A stretch of 64,000 nucleotides of DNA from Clostridia bacterium (GCA_900766585.1 CAAFVV010000014.1:10779-74778); one strand, 5' to 3'; positions 44,580 to 53,478 are shown, counted from the first letter of the stretch. The notes: a model not told the origin generated them from the letters alone. Made by a program: numbers and translations.

Positions 44580-45458
44580 ATGGCACAGTCGGGCATTTTT
44601 CGTACCAGTATGCGGGGCTTCAACAAAGAGGAAGTGCTGCAATATATTGAAGATCTCAACGCCCGTGCGGTGGCAGATCACCAGGCGGCTACCGAAGAGA
44701 TTGCCCAAAAGCAGCAGGAGAATACGGCGCTGAAGGGTCAGATTTCTGTCTGTCAGTCCCAGTTGGCGAAAGCTGAGCAAAACGCAGAGGAACTGCAGAA
44801 GCTGGTGGATGAATACCGCATAACGGTGCGGAAGATGAATGAGGCGGAGGAGCAGACGACTGCGCTGAACGGGGAGATTGCTTCGCTTCGTCAACAGATC
44901 GAGGCGCTCAACCGCGAGCGGGTGGCGCTCAACGCCCGAGGCGTGCGCGCCGAGCAGCTTGCCGCCGAGCGGGAACAGGAGCTGTCCTCGCTTCGCGAAA
45001 AAGCGGAGGAATGGCGCGCGTCGGCAGAGGGGCTGTCCGCACAGCTGACGGCGGAAAAGCGGGAAAATGAGGCGCTTCGCTCCCGCGTGCACAATGCCGA
45101 GCTGACGCCGGAAAAACGGCGGTATTACGAACAGCTTGGCGATACCTGTCGTAAAGCGGTGGAGGAAAACCGCCGGTACCGTGCGCTGATCGGCCATGTC
45201 GGCACGTTTGTGGCGGAGGTGCGGCAGATGAACCGCACGATGCTTGAGGATACCTGCCGGCAGGGAGCGGATGCGCTGGCGCGGGCAGACAGCGAGCTTG
45301 AAACCGCGGTCACGCAGCTTTTGGCGAGCCGTGCCGCGCTTTCTGATATGCAGAAGGCATTGGCCGAACGCTTTGAGGCGAACGATCAGCGGCTTTCGGC
45401 GCTTTGTGACCGGCTGGCGCAGGATATGCCGGACACGGCCGGCCGGGAGACGGAATAA
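44580..45458 (+). CDS. DivIVA-like coiled-coil protein
   Basis: A 292-residue protein. The N-terminus 'FRTSMRGFNKEEVLQYIEDL' matches the DivIVA membrane-binding/crossover motif (Phe and basic residue), followed by a long coiled coil (about 35-170) and a helical C-terminal region. DivIVA proteins sit at curved membrane and recruit division, pole or cell-wall factors; which partner applies here is unknown. ATG 44580 follows AAAGGCGGG. Own promoter upstream; the PC4-like gene follows after about 100 bases. Confidence 0.8.
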   Translation: MAQSGIFRTSMRGFNKEEVLQYIEDLNARAVADHQAATEEIAQKQQENTALKGQISVCQSQLAKAEQNAEELQKLVDEYRITVRKMNEAEEQTTALNGEIASLRQQIEALNRERVALNARGVRAEQLAAEREQELSSLREKAEEWRASAEGLSAQLTAEKRENEALRSRVHNAELTPEKRRYYEQLGDTCRKAVEENRRYRALIGHVGTFVAEVRQMNRTMLEDTCRQGADALARADSELETAVTQLLASRAALSDMQKALAERFEANDQRLSALCDRLAQDMPDTAGRETE

Positions 45459-45510
45459 GTCCGTCAGTGGAAGAATATACTGGTGACAGATCAATCGGCG
45501 GCTGCGGCTG

Positions 45511-45539
45511 CCGGGAGGACTGCCCGGTTTGATCCGGGC
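45511..45539 (+). other. Alternative hairpins in the PC4-uppP leader
   Basis: CCGGG (45511-45515) can pair with CCCGG (45523-45527), but the same CCCGG, within GCCCGG (45522-45527), pairs better with CCGGGC (45534-45539). The two hairpins exclude each other. No T run follows; the ribosome binding site of the next gene is 10 bases downstream. Confidence 0.4.
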
Positions 45540-45561
45540 GGAAAATAAAGGAGTGTTTTTT

Positions 45562-45783
45562 ATGGCAGAATTAAAGTACGAGATCGTGAAAACCATCGGC
45601 GTATTGTCCGAATCCCCCTCCGGCTGGACAAAGGAGCTGAATCTGGTCAGCTGGAATGACCGCGCACCGAAATACGACGTACGCGACTGGGCACCGGAGC
45701 ATGCGAAAATGGGAAAAGGCGTGACTTTGACACAGGACGAGGTCATTTTGCTGCGTGATCTGCTTAACGAAGAGGAGCTGTAA
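45562..45783 (+). CDS. PC4-like protein (YdbC family)
   Basis: A 73-residue protein with 'YEIVKTIGVLSESPSGWTKE', 'LNLVSWNDRAPKYDVRDW' and 'GVTLTQDEVILLRDLL', typical of bacterial PC4/YdbC proteins that bind single-stranded DNA as dimers. AAAGGAG lies before ATG 45562. It ends 3 bases before the uppP start, so both are probably one operon. Confidence 0.9.
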   Translation: MAELKYEIVKTIGVLSESPSGWTKELNLVSWNDRAPKYDVRDWAPEHAKMGKGVTLTQDEVILLRDLLNEEEL

Positions 45784-45786
45784 GCG

Positions 45787-46644
45787 GTGGCAGTGTTTTG
45801 GGATGTGCTGAAGGCGATTGCCTTCGGCATAGTTGAGGGGATTACCGAATGGCTGCCGATCAGCAGCACCGGACATCTCATCCTTTTGGAGCATTTTTTG
45901 AAGATGGATGTCTCCGAAAACTACATGGAGATGTTCGATGTTGTGATCCAGCTCGGCGCCATTTTTGCGGTTGTGCTGCTGTTCTGGAAGCGCCTGTGGC
46001 CGTTTGGCTATTCCCGCGGGAAGGGTCTCGGCGGCGTGGTATTTAAAGAGGGCGCCGTCCCGCTCTGGGCAAAGATTCTGATCTCCTGTGTGCCCGCCGC
46101 TGTTGTCGGCATTTTGTGGGATGATGTGTTCAACGCCCTGTTTTACAATCCGGTATCGGTGGCGATCGCGCTGATCGCGGTCGGCGGCGTGTTTATCCTG
46201 CTGGAAAGCCGCAAGGCAAACAAGGCAAAAGAGGCGCGCGTCCGCCGTGTGGATGATATTGCCTATTGGCAGGCGCTGGCGATCGGCGTGTTTCAGGTGC
46301 TTGCGGCGGTATTTCCCGGGACATCGCGTTCGGGCGCCACGATCATGGGCGCTCTGCTGATCGGGCTGTCCCGCCGTACGGCGGCGGAATACAGCTTTTT
46401 ACTGGCGGTTCCCGTTATGTTCGGGGCGAGTCTGCTCAAGCTCGTCAAGTTCGGCTTTGCCTTCACCGGAACCGAGCTTCTGCTTCTCGCGGTCGGCATG
46501 ATCGTGTCGTTTGTCGTCAGCCTGTTTGTGATCGGCTTTTTGATGGATTACATCCGCAAGCACGATTTCAAGGTGTTCGGATGGTACCGGATCGCCTTGG
46601 GTGCCGTGGTGCTGATCGCTGCGGCAGCCGGTGTGTTCAAGTGA
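45787..46644 (+). CDS. uppP: Undecaprenyl-diphosphatase UppP
   Basis: Integral membrane phosphatase that recycles undecaprenyl pyrophosphate for cell-wall synthesis; target-level decoy for bacitracin. The 285-residue protein has 'GIVEGITEWLPISSTGHLIL' (catalytic Glu-rich motif) and 'FPGTSRSGATIMGALLIG' (PGxSRS motif), with about eight membrane spans. It starts with GTG 45787 after GAGGAG located in the PC4-like gene's end. Confidence 0.95.
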   Translation: MAVFWDVLKAIAFGIVEGITEWLPISSTGHLILLEHFLKMDVSENYMEMFDVVIQLGAIFAVVLLFWKRLWPFGYSRGKGLGGVVFKEGAVPLWAKILISCVPAAVVGILWDDVFNALFYNPVSVAIALIAVGGVFILLESRKANKAKEARVRRVDDIAYWQALAIGVFQVLAAVFPGTSRSGATIMGALLIGLSRRTAAEYSFLLAVPVMFGASLLKLVKFGFAFTGTELLLLAVGMIVSFVVSLFVIGFLMDYIRKHDFKVFGWYRIALGAVVLIAAAAGVFK

Positions 46645-46648
46645 ATAT

Positions 46649-46686
46649 AAAAAGCGCGTTTCAGCTGCTGGAACGCGCTTTTTTGA
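46649..46686 (+). terminator. Terminator after uppP
   Basis: AAAAAGCGCGTT pairs with AACGCGCTTTTTT, with an inner AGCTGCT region. A and T tracts on both sides. Confidence 0.85.
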
Positions 46687-46726
46687 TGCCAAAACGCGCG
46701 AAAATGGGGGAAGGATTGTCCGGCGC

Positions 46727-46756
46727 TTGACAAATCCAGTGGTTTGGGGGTACAAT
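46727..46756 (+). promoter_or_regulatory. Promoter of the topoisomerase pair
   Basis: TTGACA (46727-46732), 18-bp spacer, TACAAT (46751-46756), 48 bases before the first start codon. Confidence 0.7.
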
Positions 46757-46803
46757 AGTCTTCATGAGTGTTAAGATGAATGTGAGAAAAAGGACGGGAA
46801 AGC

Positions 46804-48786
46804 ATGGCATCCAAAAAGACGGAATACGGCAACGACAGTATCAGCTCCTTAAAAGGCGCCGACCGTGTGCGCAAACGCCCTGCGGTCATTTTCGGCTCGG
46901 ACGGGCTGGAGGGCTGCGAGCATGCGGTATTTGAGATCCTCTCCAACTCCATTGACGAGGCGCGCGAGGGTCACGGCAGCCGCATCATCACGACCCGGTA
47001 TGCCGACGGCTCCTTTGAGGTGCAGGATTTCGGCCGCGGCGTCCCGGTGGACTATAACCAAAAGGAACAGCGCTATAACTGGGAGCTTGTGTTCTGCGAG
47101 CTGTATGCGGGCGGAAAATACAATACGAACAACAGCGAGAACTATGAGTTTTCGCTCGGTCTGAACGGACTCGGTGCCTGCGCCACGCAGTATTCCTCGG
47201 AATATATGGACGTGACGGTCAAGCGCGACGGATTTATCTATTCGCTCCATTTTGAACACGGCGAAAACGTCGGCGGGCTGAAAAAGGAGCCGTATGCCAA
47301 AAAGGATACCGGTACGGTTATCCGCTGGAAGCCGGATATTCAGGTATTTACCGATATCGACGTGCCGATCGAGTATTTCCGCGATATTATCCGTCGTCAG
47401 TCCATCGTCAATCCCGGGCTGCTGTTTCAGCTGCGCAGCCAGAGCGGCAGCAGCTTTGAGACGGAGGAATTTATTTATCAAAACGGCATCGCCGACTATG
47501 TGGAGGAGCTGGTCGGGGAGAACCGGCTGACCGACGTGCAGGTGTGGTCCGCCGAACGGCGCGGCCGCGACCGGGCGGATATGCCGGATTACAAGGTGAA
47601 GCTGCAGGTGGCGATGTGCGCCTCCAACAAGCTGTCGATGCAGGAGTACTACCATAACTCAAGCTGGCTCGAGCATGGCGGTTCGCCCGAAAAGGCGGTG
47701 CGCTCGGCGTTTGTGTCCCAGATCGACGCCTACCTGAAGCAAAACGGAAAATATCTCAAAAACGAGAGCAAGATCACCTTTCAGGACGTGCAGGACTGCC
47801 TTGTGCTGGTGTCGTCGTCATTTTCGACCCAGACCTCCTATGAGAACCAGACGAAAAAGGCGATCAACAATAAATTTATTCAAGAGGCGATGACCGATTT
47901 TCTGCGGCATAACCTCGAGGTGTATTTTCTCGAAAACAAAGCCGATGCCGACCGCTTCTGCGATCAGGTGCTGATCAACAAGCGCAGCCGCGAAAAGGCG
48001 GAGACCACGCGTCTGAACCTGAAAAAGACGCTGCAGTCCGGCAACGATCTCGCCTCGCGCGTGCCGGGCTTTGTCGATTGCCGCAGCCGCGACGTGAGCA
48101 TGCGCGAGCTGTTCATCGTGGAGGGTAAATCTGCCATGGGCGCCTGTGTCCAGGCGCGCGATTCCGAATTTCAGGCGGTCATTCCCGTCCGCGGCAAGAT
48201 CTTAAACTGCCTGAAGGCGGAGTACGACAAGATCTTCAAAAGCGAGATCATCGTCAATCTGCTTAAGGTGATGGGCTGCGGGGTCGAGGTGCGCTCCAAG
48301 TCGAACCGCAATCTCGCCAACTTTGATCTGGCACAGCTGCGGTTTAACAAGATCATCCTCTGCACCGATGCCGACGTGGATGGCTTCCAGATCCGGACGC
48401 TGATCCTGACCATGCTCTACCGGCTGACCCCGACGCTGATCGAAAAGGGGTATGTCTATATCGCTGAGACCCCGCTGTATGAGATCAACACCAAGACTGA
48501 CACATTTTTTGCCTATAACGACCGCGAAAAAGCGGCGATACTTGAAGAGCTGGGCGATAAGAAATACACGATCCAGCGCTCAAAGGGACTCGGTGAAAAC
48601 GAGCCCGCCATGATGTCGCTGACCACGATGGCGCCCGCGACCCGCCGGCTCGTCAAGGTGACGCCGACCGACGCGGCGGAGACGGCTTCGGTGTTCGACG
48701 TGCTGCTCGGCGACGACCTCGACGGGCGCAAGCGCATCATCGCGGAGCACGGCGCCGAATATCTCGATATGCTGGATCTGGAATAA
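46804..48786 (+). CDS. Type IIA topoisomerase ATPase subunit (ParE/GyrB-like, divergent)
   Basis: A 660-residue ATPase subunit. GHKL ATPase motifs: 'EILSNSIDEAREG', 'VQDFGRGVPVD', 'SLGLNGLGACATQYSS'. The TOPRIM domain has 'LFIVEGKSAMGACVQARDSE' where most GyrB/ParE read EGDSAGG, and 'LCTDADVDGFQIRTLIL' with intact acidic residues, then 'RSKGLGENEP'. It forms a pair with the A subunit 15 bases downstream. Differences from GyrB suggest topoisomerase IV or a second, specialised enzyme rather than gyrase. Confidence 0.88.
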   Translation: MASKKTEYGNDSISSLKGADRVRKRPAVIFGSDGLEGCEHAVFEILSNSIDEAREGHGSRIITTRYADGSFEVQDFGRGVPVDYNQKEQRYNWELVFCELYAGGKYNTNNSENYEFSLGLNGLGACATQYSSEYMDVTVKRDGFIYSLHFEHGENVGGLKKEPYAKKDTGTVIRWKPDIQVFTDIDVPIEYFRDIIRRQSIVNPGLLFQLRSQSGSSFETEEFIYQNGIADYVEELVGENRLTDVQVWSAERRGRDRADMPDYKVKLQVAMCASNKLSMQEYYHNSSWLEHGGSPEKAVRSAFVSQIDAYLKQNGKYLKNESKITFQDVQDCLVLVSSSFSTQTSYENQTKKAINNKFIQEAMTDFLRHNLEVYFLENKADADRFCDQVLINKRSREKAETTRLNLKKTLQSGNDLASRVPGFVDCRSRDVSMRELFIVEGKSAMGACVQARDSEFQAVIPVRGKILNCLKAEYDKIFKSEIIVNLLKVMGCGVEVRSKSNRNLANFDLAQLRFNKIILCTDADVDGFQIRTLILTMLYRLTPTLIEKGYVYIAETPLYEINTKTDTFFAYNDREKAAILEELGDKKYTIQRSKGLGENEPAMMSLTTMAPATRRLVKVTPTDAAETASVFDVLLGDDLDGRKRIIAEHGAEYLDMLDLE

Positions 48787-48801
48787 GGGGAGGGAAACGA
48801 T

Positions 48802-51048
48802 ATGGCCAAGCGAACCAAAAAAGACGATGTCAAGCCCGCAGGCGAGCTGCCGTCGAATGCCCATATCTCCGGCGCCGGTCAGGTCGAGCATCAGCCGATC
48901 ACCGATACGCTGCGGGAGAACTACATGCCCTATGCGATGAGCGTCATCATGTCCCGCGCCATCCCCGAGATCGACGGCTTCAAGCCCTCGCACCGCAAGC
49001 TGCTGTACACCATGTATAAGATGGGGCTTTTGCAGGGCAATCTCATCAAGTCCGCGAACATCGCCGGACAGACGATGAAGCTGAATCCCCACGGCGATGC
49101 CGCCATTTATGACACGATGGTGCGTCTGTCCCGCGGCAACGAGGCGCTTTTGCACCCGTATGTCGAGTCAAAGGGCAACTTCGGTAAAGCCTATTCCTCC
49201 GATATGGAGTGCGCCGCCTCGCGATACACCGAGGCGAAGCTCGCCCCGATCGCGGCGGAGCTGTTTCGGGATATTGACAAGGACACCGTGGATTTTGCCG
49301 ACAACTATGACGCGACGATGAAGGAGCCGACGCTGCTGCCCGTCACGTTCCCGGCAATTCTGGTGAACAACAACCTCGGTATCGCGGTCGGCATGGCGAG
49401 CAACATCTGCTCATTCAATCTGGCGGAGGTCTGCGAAACGGCGGTCGCGCTGATGAAGGACCCTGAGCACGACCTGCTGTCCACGCTGAAAGCGCCGGAT
49501 TTTCCGAGCGGCGGTAGGCTCATCTACCGCCGCGAGGATCTTGTGCGCATTTATGAAACCGGACGCGGCAGCGTGCGTGTGCGCGCGGTGTGGACGTATG
49601 ACAAGGCGAACAACTGTATCGACGTGACGGAGATTCCGTATTCCACGACGATCGAGGCGATCATCGGCAAGGTGACGGAGCTGGTCAAGGCGGGCAAGGT
49701 GCGGGAAATCAACGACATCCGTAACGAGACCGACCTGAAGGGCTTAAAGATCACCATTGACTTAAAGCGCGGCACAGACCCCGAAAAGCTGATGAACCGG
49801 CTGTTTGCCCTGACGCCGCTCGAGGATTCCTTCGGCTGCAATTTTAACGTATTGATCGGCGGCGTGCCGCGCGTGCTCGGTGTGCGCGCCCTGCTTGAGG
49901 AGTGGACGGCGTTCCGTCTCGAATGTGTGCGCCGCCGCGTCGCCTTTGACCTGGATAAGGCAAAGGAGCGGCTGCACCTGCTCAAGGCGCTGCAAAAGAT
50001 CCTGCTCGACATTGACAAGGCAGTGCGGATCGTGCGGGAGACGGAGGAGGAGGCCGAGGTGGTGCCGAATCTGATGATCGGCTTCGGCATCGACCAGACC
50101 CAGGCGGAATATGTCGCGGAGATCCGTCTGCGCCATTTAAACCGCGAATATATCCTCAAGCGGCTTGCCGATGTGGAGGAGCTTGAAAAGACCGTGGCGG
50201 ATCTGACCGATACGCTGGCGAGCCGCAGCCGCCTGCGCCGGATCATCGTGGATGAGCTGAACGAGACCGCCCGCAAATACGGTCAGCCGCGGCGCACAGA
50301 GCTTCTGTATGCGGCGGATATTGCCGAGACTGTCGAGGAGACGCAGGAGATCGCGGACTATCCCTGCACCTTCTTCTTCACGGCGGAGGGGTATTTCAAA
50401 AAGATCACGCCGCAGTCCCTGCGCATGAGCGGGGAGCAGAAGCTCAAGGATGGCGATCATATCACGCAGACGGTCGAGGGGAGCAACACGCGCGAGCTGC
50501 TGTTCTTCTCCGACCGCGGCAACGTGTATAAGAGCCGCGCGTCGGATTTTGCCGACACCAAGGCGAGCGTGCTCGGTGAATACATCCCCGCCAAGCTGGG
50601 CTTTGAAGAGGGCGAGCGCGCCGTGTATATGACGGTGCTCTCCGCCTATACCGGCTATATGCTCTTTGCCTTTGAAAACGGCAAGGCGGCAAAGGTGGAT
50701 ATGGCGGCGTATGCCACCAAGACCAATCGCCGCAAGCTGGTGGGGGCGTATTCCGACAAGGAGCCGCTTGCCGCTATGCTCTATCTGCCGGAGGACGGCG
50801 AGTATATGTTCACCGCCACGTCCGGCCGCCGTCTGCTGGTGCATACCGGCGCCATCTCGCCCAAGACCTCCCGCACGACGATCGGTGTGCAGGTGATGAC
50901 CGTGAAAGGACGGCACCGCCTGGCTGCGGTAGAGCCGTTTGCCGAGGGCATGGCGGCGACGCCGAACCGCTATCGCACAAAGACGCTTCCCGCAGCGGGG
51001 GCAATGCCCGCGGCGGAGGATTTCGGCGAGCAGCTGACATTGGAATAA
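48802..51048 (+). CDS. Type IIA topoisomerase cleavage subunit (ParC/GyrA-like)
   Basis: A 748-residue DNA-breaking subunit. 'YMPYAMSVIMSRAIPEIDGF', 'KSANIAGQTMKLNPHGDAAI' and the catalytic tyrosine in 'AASRYTEAKLAP' (about residue 137) are intact; later 'GIAVGMASNICSFNL' and a C-terminal domain of about 250 residues with propeller-like repeats. The GyrA box typical of gyrase (QRRGGKG) is not seen, so topoisomerase IV-like decatenation is more likely than supercoiling. GGGGAGGG precedes ATG 48802. Confidence 0.88.
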   Translation: MAKRTKKDDVKPAGELPSNAHISGAGQVEHQPITDTLRENYMPYAMSVIMSRAIPEIDGFKPSHRKLLYTMYKMGLLQGNLIKSANIAGQTMKLNPHGDAAIYDTMVRLSRGNEALLHPYVESKGNFGKAYSSDMECAASRYTEAKLAPIAAELFRDIDKDTVDFADNYDATMKEPTLLPVTFPAILVNNNLGIAVGMASNICSFNLAEVCETAVALMKDPEHDLLSTLKAPDFPSGGRLIYRREDLVRIYETGRGSVRVRAVWTYDKANNCIDVTEIPYSTTIEAIIGKVTELVKAGKVREINDIRNETDLKGLKITIDLKRGTDPEKLMNRLFALTPLEDSFGCNFNVLIGGVPRVLGVRALLEEWTAFRLECVRRRVAFDLDKAKERLHLLKALQKILLDIDKAVRIVRETEEEAEVVPNLMIGFGIDQTQAEYVAEIRLRHLNREYILKRLADVEELEKTVADLTDTLASRSRLRRIIVDELNETARKYGQPRRTELLYAADIAETVEETQEIADYPCTFFFTAEGYFKKITPQSLRMSGEQKLKDGDHITQTVEGSNTRELLFFSDRGNVYKSRASDFADTKASVLGEYIPAKLGFEEGERAVYMTVLSAYTGYMLFAFENGKAAKVDMAAYATKTNRRKLVGAYSDKEPLAAMLYLPEDGEYMFTATSGRRLLVHTGAISPKTSRTTIGVQVMTVKGRHRLAAVEPFAEGMAATPNRYRTKTLPAAGAMPAAEDFGEQLTLE

Positions 51049-51057
51049 CAAAGAAAA

Positions 51058-51090
51058 GTACCCGCAGCCGGACATGCCGGCTACGGGTAC
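51058..51090 (+). terminator. Hairpin after the topoisomerase pair
   Basis: GTACCCG (51058-51064) pairs with CGGGTAC (51084-51090), one mismatch, then AGCCGG/CCGGCT, loop ACATG. Strong stem but no T run. From 51091 to 51179 nothing else can be assigned. Confidence 0.6.
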
Positions 51091-51179
51091 AGCCGTTTCC
51101 GCAGCAAACGCAGTGTATGCGGACGGCTTGACGCTAGTGTATGCCGCCGCGGAAAAAATATACCGGGCGGCGAATTTTT

Positions 51180-52328
51180 TTATTTTGCTGATCCGGCCAG
51201 CCGGGCGAGTACGCGGCAGGTGCGGTCGATCTCCTCCGGCGTGGTAAATGCCGACGGAGCGAGACGCACGGTTCCCTCCGCCTGTGTGCCGAGCATACGG
51301 TGCGCCGTCGGGGCGCAGTGCAGCCCCGCGCGCACGGCGATTCCCGCCTGCCCGAGCCGCTCGGCGACGGTTTCGGACGGCATGCCGTCCACCGTCAGCG
51401 ATAGCAGCGGCACATGGCGGTTTACCTCAACGGGCGGGCCGTAAAGCCGTATGCCCGGCACCGTTTGCAGCCGCCCGGCCATCTGCGCGGTCAGCGCTAG
51501 CTCCGACCGGTACAGCCGGTCAACGCCCTGTACGCCGAGCCAGCGGATCCCTGCGCCGAGACCGAGAATGCCCGGCACATTGAGTGTGCCGCTTTCCATA
51601 CTGTCCGGCCATTCCTCGGGCTGGGCAAATGAGGAGGAGCGGCTTCCCGTTCCGCCGCGGATGATCGGACGGAGCGGAAAACGCCCCGAGCTGCACAGAA
51701 GTCCCGTTCCCATCGGCCCGTATAAGCCCTTGTGTCCGGGCAGACAGAGAAAATCAATGTGATCCGCCTGCATATTGATCGGCAGTATCCCCGCCGACTG
51801 TGCCGCGTCCACGATAAACGGGATTCCCCGCGCGGCAGCCAAACCGCCGATGGCGTGGATCGGCAGTACCTCGCCGGTCACATTGGATGCATGGGTGCAG
51901 ATGATGGCGCGGGTCTTCGGCGTCAGTGTGCGGGCAAAGGCGCGCACCGTTTCCTCGGCGTCGCCGGGGGATACGGCTGCCACATCCACGGTGCAGCCCT
52001 GCCCGGCAAGCGCCGTCAACGGCCGCATGACCGCATTATGCTCCAGTGACGACACCGTTACACGGTCGCCGGGGCGCAGCAGGCCGCCGATCGCGCGGTT
52101 GAGCGCACCGGTGCAGTTTTCCGTAAACGCCACATAGGACGGATCCTCCGCGCCGAAAAAACGGGCTGCCGCTTCCCGCACACGGTAGACCTCGCGCGCC
52201 GTATCCATGCTCATGGCGTAGCCGCCGCGGCCGGGGTTGGCGCCAAAGCGCAAAAACGCCTGCGCCGCTGCCTGCCGCACGCAAAGCGGCTTCGGCCAGC
52301 TTGTCGCCGCGTTGTCGAGATAGATCAG
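51180..52328 (-). CDS. Cysteine desulfurase-family aminotransferase class V (CTG start)
   Basis: PLP enzyme predicted to remove sulfur (or selenium) from cysteine. Reading back from the usual first methionine adds the conserved N-terminus (M)IYLDNAATSWPKP, which begins at a CTG (52328-52326) with GGGAGG 9 bases upstream; no ATG, GTG or TTG lies in frame there. The 382-residue product has 'VSSLEHNAVMRPL', 'ICTHASNVTGEVLPI', 'VDAAQSAGILPI', the PLP lysine in 'FLCLPGHKGLYGPMG', and the cysteine loop 'VRAGLHCAPTAHRMLGT'. The CTG overlaps the stop of the DUF3343 gene (CTGA). Confidence 0.88.
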   Translation of the reverse strand: MIYLDNAATSWPKPLCVRQAAAQAFLRFGANPGRGGYAMSMDTAREVYRVREAAARFFGAEDPSYVAFTENCTGALNRAIGGLLRPGDRVTVSSLEHNAVMRPLTALAGQGCTVDVAAVSPGDAEETVRAFARTLTPKTRAIICTHASNVTGEVLPIHAIGGLAAARGIPFIVDAAQSAGILPINMQADHIDFLCLPGHKGLYGPMGTGLLCSSGRFPLRPIIRGGTGSRSSSFAQPEEWPDSMESGTLNVPGILGLGAGIRWLGVQGVDRLYRSELALTAQMAGRLQTVPGIRLYGPPVEVNRHVPLLSLTVDGMPSETVAERLGQAGIAVRAGLHCAPTAHRMLGTQAEGTVRLAPSAFTTPEEIDRTCRVLARLAGSAK

Positions 52329-52549
52329 GGCGAGTCACCTCCCGCCTGCACCGTATTGACGCGGATTCCCGCCTGACGCAGCAAGGCGACTGCGCGTTCG
52401 CCGTGGTCGTAGACGGTGAGCCGGTAGCCGCAGCCGTTTTCCACTTCGGTCTTGCGTTGTATATAGGCGCGTATGCCCTTTTTCTCCAGCAGATCCTTTC
52501 CGCGCATGGCGTTGGTCACAGACCCCACGCCGATGATCGTCAGAGACAT
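52325..52549 (-). CDS. DUF3343 putative Se/S carrier-like protein
   Basis: A 74-residue protein: 'IIGVGSVTNAMRGKDLLEKK' and 'VENGCGYRLTV', with one conserved cysteine, matching the DUF3343 family that often lies by cysteine desulfurases and is thought to carry sulfur or selenium. GAGGTG lies before ATG 52549. Its stop overlaps the CTG start of the desulfurase, so both proteins should be translated together. Confidence 0.85.
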   Translation of the reverse strand: MSLTIIGVGSVTNAMRGKDLLEKKGIRAYIQRKTEVENGCGYRLTVYDHGERAVALLRQAGIRVNTVQAGGDSP

Positions 52550-52623
52550 GAATGTTCACCTCGTATTATCACCATATGCGAGGTCGTCCCGTTTGGTGAC
52601 TGCGCCTGCGGGAGAAATCACAA

Positions 52624-52656
52624 GCCCCCGGCCGGCAGGAAAGCCGGTCGGGGGGC
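52624..52656 (-). terminator. Terminator-like hairpin after the SurA_N-like gene (repeat copy 1)
   Basis: GCCCCCGGCCGGC (52624-52636) pairs with GCCGGTCGGGGGGC (52643-52656), loop AGGAAA. It lies downstream of the gene at 52732-53367 on the minus strand. The central 13 bases CCGGCAGGAAAGC recur in the hairpin at 53589-53618. Confidence 0.6.
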
Positions 52657-52731
52657 GTTACTTTTGGGTATATGGTGCGGATGCTGCTGTGGTCGGAAAA
52701 TAAACGGGCAGAACGGCAAAATCGGCGACGG

Positions 52732-53367
52732 TTATTTCTTCGCAGTCGGATATTCGATGTCCGCTTGGGACACCAGATCGGCCAAATGAGCCTCCCATGC
52801 ACCGTCGGGGTCATTTCCTTGGTAATCGGCAAGAAACGCCTGTCTGACCTTGCCGCGAATCATCAGGGTGCGATAACTTTCCTTCAGCTTTTCAAGATAC
52901 TGCTCCTGCATATAGGCCAGATAAATCTGCGCGGTATAACCCGACGGCTCACTTTCCATAGCCTGCTTCGCATACCCCCACTGCTTTTCAGTGAATTGCT
53001 CGACCTCCTCGCGGGTGACGGTCAGCCCAAGCCGTTTTGCCTCTCGGTCGGCAACCTTTCCCTCGATGAACTGTTTTTTCATGTCTTCCCGTGTCAAATG
53101 CCGCTGTATATCGGGAGCGGCGCTTAAAATCTCGCTGTTCGGCTCACCGCGCAAGCCGTTGAACAGCTCGAGGTAGCTGTCGATATCCTCTTTGTAAATG
53201 GGTTCGCCATTCACTTTGATTTCGACGGTTTTATCGTTTCTGCTGACCTGTCCGATATATTGGCGGATAAGGGTGCGCACCGGTGTGTCGGCGACCAGAG
53301 CCGTTGCGGTGCCTCCTGCCACCAATACAGCGGCGATAACGGCAATCAGAATCGTGCGTTTTTTCAT
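52732..53367 (-). CDS. Exported SurA_N-like protein without PPIase domain
   Basis: A 211-residue protein with an N-terminal membrane anchor or signal peptide (residues about 5-27, 'RTILIAVIAAVLVAGG') and a helical domain like the N-terminal chaperone part of SurA/PrsA: 'VNGEPIYKEDIDSYLELFN', 'DMKKQFIEGKVADREAKRLG', 'VTREEVEQFTEKQWGYAKQA'. A rotamase domain does not follow. It could be an extracytoplasmic foldase-like chaperone. AAGGAGG precedes ATG 53367. Codon use and the flanking intergenic DNA are more AT-rich than neighbours, and it is framed by two related hairpins. Confidence 0.75.
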   Translation of the reverse strand: MKKRTILIAVIAAVLVAGGTATALVADTPVRTLIRQYIGQVSRNDKTVEIKVNGEPIYKEDIDSYLELFNGLRGEPNSEILSAAPDIQRHLTREDMKKQFIEGKVADREAKRLGLTVTREEVEQFTEKQWGYAKQAMESEPSGYTAQIYLAYMQEQYLEKLKESYRTLMIRGKVRQAFLADYQGNDPDGAWEAHLADLVSQADIEYPTAKK

Positions 53368-53478
53368 GGTGAAGGCCTCCTTGTTGTTTCAAAAAGTAAA
53401 AGTATTGCTAATAGAATATGGTGGGATAACAGCTGCGCTGAACTTTATGGTTGCAGTACAATTTCCTGTTCTGACTAT

